In this document: positions 7,538 to 10,145 of the stretch, piece after piece
How the letters are laid out: each line of letters begins with the position of its first letter
Position numbering within the stretch: position 1 is the first letter of the stretch
Assembly: GCA_013360535.1 (NCBI GenBank)
Contig: JABWBL010000076.1
Span: 1-10,145, forward strand
Direction of reading: 5' to 3'
DNA length: 10,145 nt
Source of the DNA: Planctomycetaceae bacterium
GTDB lineage: Bacteria; Planctomycetota; UBA1135; GCA-002686595
Notes under the pieces: generated by a model
Databases searched by the model: none
The model's input: only the letters and a program-made list of their open reading frames with translations
What the model was told of the DNA's origin: nothing
Made by a program: the position numbers and the translations under genes

Positions 7538-7554
7538 GGCGACCAAAGGTCGCC
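7538..7554. promoter_or_regulatory. Perfect inverted repeat, operator or hairpin candidate
   Basis: GGCGACC and GGTCGCC flank AAA. It lies 81 bases upstream of the epimerase start. It could be a repressor site or a leader hairpin; no T tract follows on either strand, so a terminator is less likely. Confidence 0.3.
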
Positions 7555-7841
7555 AAGAGCGTCCCGACGCGGCCGCCGAGGTTAGGGACGCCGTGCGCGC
7601 GAGGGTAGGTCGCGCTCGCGAGTTTCGCGGGTCTTGGCCAACCGCCCGCGTGGCAAGTTCCGAAATCCTGCGGGCGCCCAGCGGCCCCGGGCCATGGCTC
7701 GACGACCACGCCGACGCCGCGCTTCTGCTCCATCATCGCCGTGAGCCGCAGGCGCCAACACTCCCCGCAACCTGCACCGCTGACCACTTCGACCCGCCGA
7801 ACTGCGCGATGCGGCGGAGCGTCGACCGGCACGCGGGGGCC

Positions 7842-7847
7842 TAGGCT
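7842..7847 (+). promoter_or_regulatory. Possible -10 element (TAGGCT) for the propeller gene
   Basis: TAGGCT would start a transcript near 7854, giving a leader of about 33 bases that contains the strong Shine-Dalgarno site. The best -35 match is poor. Confidence 0.2.
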
Positions 7848-7876
7848 GGACGGGGCTCGAGGGAGAACGGCATCGA

Positions 7877-7885
7877 GAGGTGATC
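7877..7885 (+). promoter_or_regulatory. Strong, extended Shine-Dalgarno site
   Basis: GAGGTGATC is a 9-base complement of the extended 3' end of bacterial 16S rRNA. Its GAGG core ends 6 bases before the ATG at 7887. It fixes the start of the propeller gene and is the best ribosome binding site in the window. Confidence 0.75.
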
Positions 7886-7886
7886 G

Positions 7887-9596
7887 ATGAAGTCGAACGT
7901 GGTCGTGATGGTGGCTGTGGGACTCGTCGGAGTCGGCTTCGCTTCGGCGCAGGTGACGAGCCGCGTGAGCGTCCTTCCCAATGGCGTGCAGCCGAACGGT
8001 GCCTGCAGGGAGATCGTCATTGCGTCCGGAGGTGGACACATCGCGTTCTCCAGTCAGGCCACGAACCTCGTCAGCGGCGACACGAGCGATCGGTGGGACA
8101 TTTTCGTGATCGATCTGACGACCGGCGTGATCACGCGCGAGAGCGTCGACTCGAGTGGTGCGGAAGCGAACGAATACTCGTGGACGCCTTCGCTCTCGGC
8201 CGATGGCCGGTGGGTCGCCTTCGTTTCGGTCGCGACGAATCTGGTGCCCCAGTCGGGGATTGGACAACAGGCGTACTTGCGCGACCGCTGGCTCGGGTCG
8301 ACGGTGGTGCTCAACGTCGATGCGCAGGGTGTCCCCGCGTTGCCTGAATCCGGCGACCCGTTCGTCTCGGACGACGGCCGCTACGTGGCGTTCTGGAGCC
8401 AAGCGCCGCTCGTGGCCGGAGACGGCAACTCGCAGCCCGACGTGTACGTCCGAGACTTGCTGACGGCGACGACGGAGCGCGTGAGCCTCGGACTCGGCGG
8501 CGGAGATCCGCTCGGCGCCAGCTGGCCGCAGGCGATCAGCGCGGACGGACGGTTCGTCGTGATCTACTCGACCGCCTCGAACCTCGTGCCGAACGACACC
8601 AACGGCCAGCGCGACATGTTCGTCTTCGACCGCGCGACGGGCTCGACTGAACGCATCAGCGTGAGCAGCTCCGGTGTCGAGGGCAACGCGAACAGCGGCG
8701 GCTACGGCGCTGACTTCACGGCGGACGGTCGTTTCGTCGTCTTCACCAGCGAGGCCAGCAATCTGGTCGCAGGGGACACCAACGGCCGACGCGATGCGTT
8801 TCTTCGCGACCGCCTGCTGGGAACGACGGAGCGCATGAGCATGGACCCGAACGGCGCCCAGTCGTCGAACGAAGTGCAAAGTTGCGCGCTCTCGGACGAC
8901 GGGAAGAGATTCGTCGCCACGATGCACTCGCCGGGGATGCCGCCGTGGATCCCCGCCTGGACGCACGTGTACGTCCGCGACCTGCCCAGCGGTCTTGCGC
9001 GCGCGGTGGCGCTGACTTCCATGGGCAACATCGCCAACAGCTCGACCTTCGGCTCCGCCTCGTCGATCAGCGCCAATGGATCGAGAATCGCGTACTGGAC
9101 GTCCGCCACGAACCTCGTCTCCGGAGACACGAACGGCTTCGCCGATGTGTACCTGCTCGACCTTGGAGCCTGCCCAGTTCCGCTCAACTACTGCACGGCA
9201 ACCGTCAACAACCTGGGTTGCACGCCCGCGCTGGAATGGCTCGGCACGCCGAGCCTGTCCGCTCCCAGCGGATTCACGATCCGGGCGCGCGACGTCCTGC
9301 CCGACTGCAACGGTGCGCTGCTGTACGGCCTGTCGTCCACTGCGGTCCCGTTCCACGGCGGCGTGCGCTGCGTGTTCTCCTCCTTGCGCCGGCTGCTGCT
9401 GCCGCCGGCGGTGGCCAGCGGATCGGGCCCGTGTGCGGGCGTCTACGACGTCGGCCTCGATCAGATCCTCGCCTCGGACGCCGGTGCCACGCTGTTCGTG
9501 GGCCAGCGCGTCTTCACCCAGATCTGCTCGCGCGATCCGGGCTCACCCACAGGCTGGGGCCTGACCGATGGGCTGATGTTCGTGATCTGCCCATGA
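7887..9596 (+). CDS. Secreted seven-bladed beta-propeller (PD40/TolB-like repeats) with Cys-rich C-terminal module
   Basis: The protein has 569 residues. A signal peptide (1-21) ends in ASA, with likely cleavage before Gln22. Seven repeats follow, with landmarks near residues 58, 116, 173, 230, 290, 348 and 407, a spacing of 57-60. The consensus is ATNLVxGDTNGxxDxFxxDxxxGxTERxS, with an 'SxDGRxVxF' strand before each repeat; the sixth is degenerate. This is typical of WD40-like/TolB-like propeller repeats and predicts one closed seven-bladed ring. The repeated GDTNGxxD loops are Asp-rich and could bind metal (inference). Residues 429-569 form a separate module with eight cysteines (429, 436, 445, 474, 495, 516, 547, 568), while the rest of the protein has only two (40, 333), so disulfides are likely. 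No enzyme active site is seen; binding or surface display is inferred. The start is fixed by the strong Shine-Dalgarno site. Confidence 0.88.
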   Translation: MKSNVVVMVAVGLVGVGFASAQVTSRVSVLPNGVQPNGACREIVIASGGGHIAFSSQATNLVSGDTSDRWDIFVIDLTTGVITRESVDSSGAEANEYSWTPSLSADGRWVAFVSVATNLVPQSGIGQQAYLRDRWLGSTVVLNVDAQGVPALPESGDPFVSDDGRYVAFWSQAPLVAGDGNSQPDVYVRDLLTATTERVSLGLGGGDPLGASWPQAISADGRFVVIYSTASNLVPNDTNGQRDMFVFDRATGSTERISVSSSGVEGNANSGGYGADFTADGRFVVFTSEASNLVAGDTNGRRDAFLRDRLLGTTERMSMDPNGAQSSNEVQSCALSDDGKRFVATMHSPGMPPWIPAWTHVYVRDLPSGLARAVALTSMGNIANSSTFGSASSISANGSRIAYWTSATNLVSGDTNGFADVYLLDLGACPVPLNYCTATVNNLGCTPALEWLGTPSLSAPSGFTIRARDVLPDCNGALLYGLSSTAVPFHGGVRCVFSSLRRLLLPPAVASGSGPCAGVYDVGLDQILASDAGATLFVGQRVFTQICSRDPGSPTGWGLTDGLMFVICP

Positions 9597-9616
9597 AGCA
9601 CGAGGACGTTTGAGCG

Positions 9617-9630
9617 CCCTCCGCAGAGGG
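9617..9630 (+). terminator. Weak stem-loop after the propeller gene
   Basis: A 5-bp GC-rich stem with a 4-base loop lies just past the stop codon. No U tract follows, so intrinsic termination is doubtful. Confidence 0.2.
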
Positions 9631-9855
9631 ATGGGGCCCGGGAGCGCGCTTGCCGATCGGACGGGCGACGGGCTGAACGAAGTCAAACGGTCCGACAGGT
9701 CGCGCCCGCGCAGGACGTGACGGGGCTCGATGCGTCGCTTCGATGGCGCCGCGCCGTCGCAAGAAGTGAAGGCGTGGCTCGCCAGCGCCGCTTCTGCGAC
9801 TAGCATCTTTCGCCAAAGCGGACGCGGCGCTTGGCGCGCGCGGCGGCAGAGGAAC

Positions 9856-9861
9856 GAGGAG
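9856..9861 (+). promoter_or_regulatory. Shine-Dalgarno site for the GTG at 9871
   Basis: GAGGAG lies 9 bases before the GTG at 9871. It supports a real translation start there, followed by a signal-peptide-like sequence. Confidence 0.55.
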
Positions 9862-9870
9862 ATCGAAGAC

Positions 9871-10145
9871 GTGACACCCAGTTTTCGTGGACAGGTCCGT
9901 TGGCGGTGGAGCGTGGCGGCGCTGGCCGTCGCGGCGCTTGCGATCAAACCAGGCGATACCGTGCTGCTCTACACCGATCACTATCGCCGCGCCTTCGGCA
10001 CTGATGATTGGCATCACGGACCAGGCCTGAGCACGGAAGCCGCGCGCTGGCTGGGGCAGCATAAAATTGCCGCGTTCGGTGTGGAACCGGCTTCGCCGGG
10101 CGTGCGCCATGTTTCCAACCAGCAGGTTCATCATATTTGCGGCGA
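9871..10145 (+). CDS. Partial, apparently chimeric frame: export-signal start joined to the C-terminal half of a cyclase-family hydrolase
   Basis: The frame is open from the GTG to the window end (91 codons, no stop). Residues 1-24 look like the start of an exported or membrane protein: basic (R6, R10, R12), then 'SVAALAVAALA'. From about residue 25 the text becomes 'IKPGDTVLLYTDHYRR', then 'GPGLSTEAARWL', 'IAAFGVEPASPG' and 'NQQVHHICG'. These match, from my knowledge of the family, the second half of cyclase-family proteins (kynurenine formamidase-like, metal-dependent amide or ester hydrolases). The first half of that family, which carries the HxGTHxDxPxH metal-binding motif, is missing. 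Codon use shifts at the same place: from 9943 on, all four Asp codons are GAT and five of seven His codons are CAT, while dbpA appears to use only GAC for Asp. GC at third positions is 43 of 67. A misjoin or a recombination junction is likelier than a real fusion. The cyclase call is fairly secure. Confidence 0.65.
   Translation, partial: MTPSFRGQVRWRWSVAALAVAALAIKPGDTVLLYTDHYRRAFGTDDWHHGPGLSTEAARWLGQHKIAAFGVEPASPGVRHVSNQQVHHICG
9930..9950. other. Probable junction between unrelated sequences
   Basis: Within this interval the frame changes from a signal-peptide core to mid-domain cyclase-family sequence, and the codon use changes with it. The exact joint cannot be fixed, because 'ALAIKPGD' could belong partly to either side. 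No insertion-sequence end, attachment site or direct repeat is visible at the joint. Confidence 0.5.

Larger units (their letters stand above)
7458..7886. promoter_or_regulatory. 429-bp divergent intergenic region
   Basis: This separates the epimerase gene (minus) from the propeller gene (plus). I see no convincing gene, tRNA or repeat family in it; the long minus-strand open frame through it has no recognisable protein content. It holds a perfect 7-bp inverted repeat (7538-7554), a possible plus-strand -10 TAGGCT (7842-7847) and possible minus-strand -10 elements TAACCT (7584-7579) and TACCCT (7607-7602). It is long for this otherwise compact window, so unseen regulation is possible. Confidence 0.4.
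9597..9870. promoter_or_regulatory. Intergenic region before the last gene
   Basis: These 274 bases hold a weak stem-loop (9617-9630: CCCTC, loop CGCA, GAGGG) 20 bases after the propeller stop, without a T tract. They also hold a possible -10 TAGCAT at 9801-9806 (four of six matches) for the gene starting at 9871. No gene is supported here. Confidence 0.3.

Noticed and set aside
7640..7680. tRNA-like T-loop text (AGTTCCGAAATCC)
   Set aside because: It has no matching anticodon or acceptor stems, and the loop does not fit the GTTCRA consensus.
7458..9356. Continuous minus-strand open frame upstream of the epimerase, giving a 1010-residue protein in all
   Set aside because: The upstream part is antisense to the clearly coding propeller gene and has Arg/His-rich low-information content. 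The epimerase has its own signal peptide and ribosome site at 7457.
9514..10134. 206-codon minus-strand open frame at the right end
   Set aside because: It runs antisense to the propeller end and to the cyclase-like frame, which has recognisable family sequence. It would also span the suspected junction.
1..10145. CRISPR array, insertion sequence, prophage or defence system
   Set aside because: No regularly spaced repeats, transposase, integrase, nuclease or toxin-antitoxin genes were found in any frame.

Overview
The window reads as GC-rich bacterial chromosome, most likely from a planctomycete-like lineage (Planctomycetota). This rests on gene style, not on a marker gene. There is a large tethered protein of repeated carboxypeptidase-regulatory-like modules, a secreted protein packed with CXXC motifs, a Tat-type lipoprotein oxidoreductase, and a secreted beta-propeller whose Cys-rich C-terminal module I recall from many planctomycete secreted proteins. 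No rRNA, tRNA, CRISPR array, insertion sequence or phage gene was seen.

Layout: (1) 24-2612, minus strand, membrane-anchored multi-domain protein. (2) 2765-3937, plus strand, exported protein with 17 CXXC motifs, divergent from gene 1 across 152 bp. (3) 4114-4647, minus strand, small polytopic membrane protein of unknown role, convergent with gene 2. (4) 4809-6215, plus strand, DbpA, the DEAD-box RNA helicase acting on 23S rRNA; this is the most secure call. (5) 6324-7457, minus strand, NAD-dependent epimerase/dehydratase-like lipoprotein with a Tat-type signal, convergent with dbpA. (6) 7887-9596, plus strand, secreted seven-bladed beta-propeller, divergent from gene 5 across 429 bp. (7) 9871 to the window end, plus strand, an open frame that starts like an exported protein and switches abruptly to the C-terminal half of a cyclase-family (kynurenine-formamidase-like) hydrolase.

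The first six genes strictly alternate strands, so each is probably its own transcription unit and there is no operon logic tying them into a pathway. Four of the six (1, 2, 5, 6) look exported or envelope-tethered and gene 3 is a membrane protein; dbpA is the only cytosolic housekeeping gene. Start choices rest on signal peptides and Shine-Dalgarno sites: clear for genes 1, 6 and 7, modest for 5, absent for 2, 3 and 4.

I found no convincing new multi-gene system. The points most worth a second look are the abrupt change of protein family and codon use near base 9945 (probable assembly misjoin or a recombination junction), the secreted CXXC-rich protein, and the recurrent Cys-rich C-terminal module of the propeller protein.
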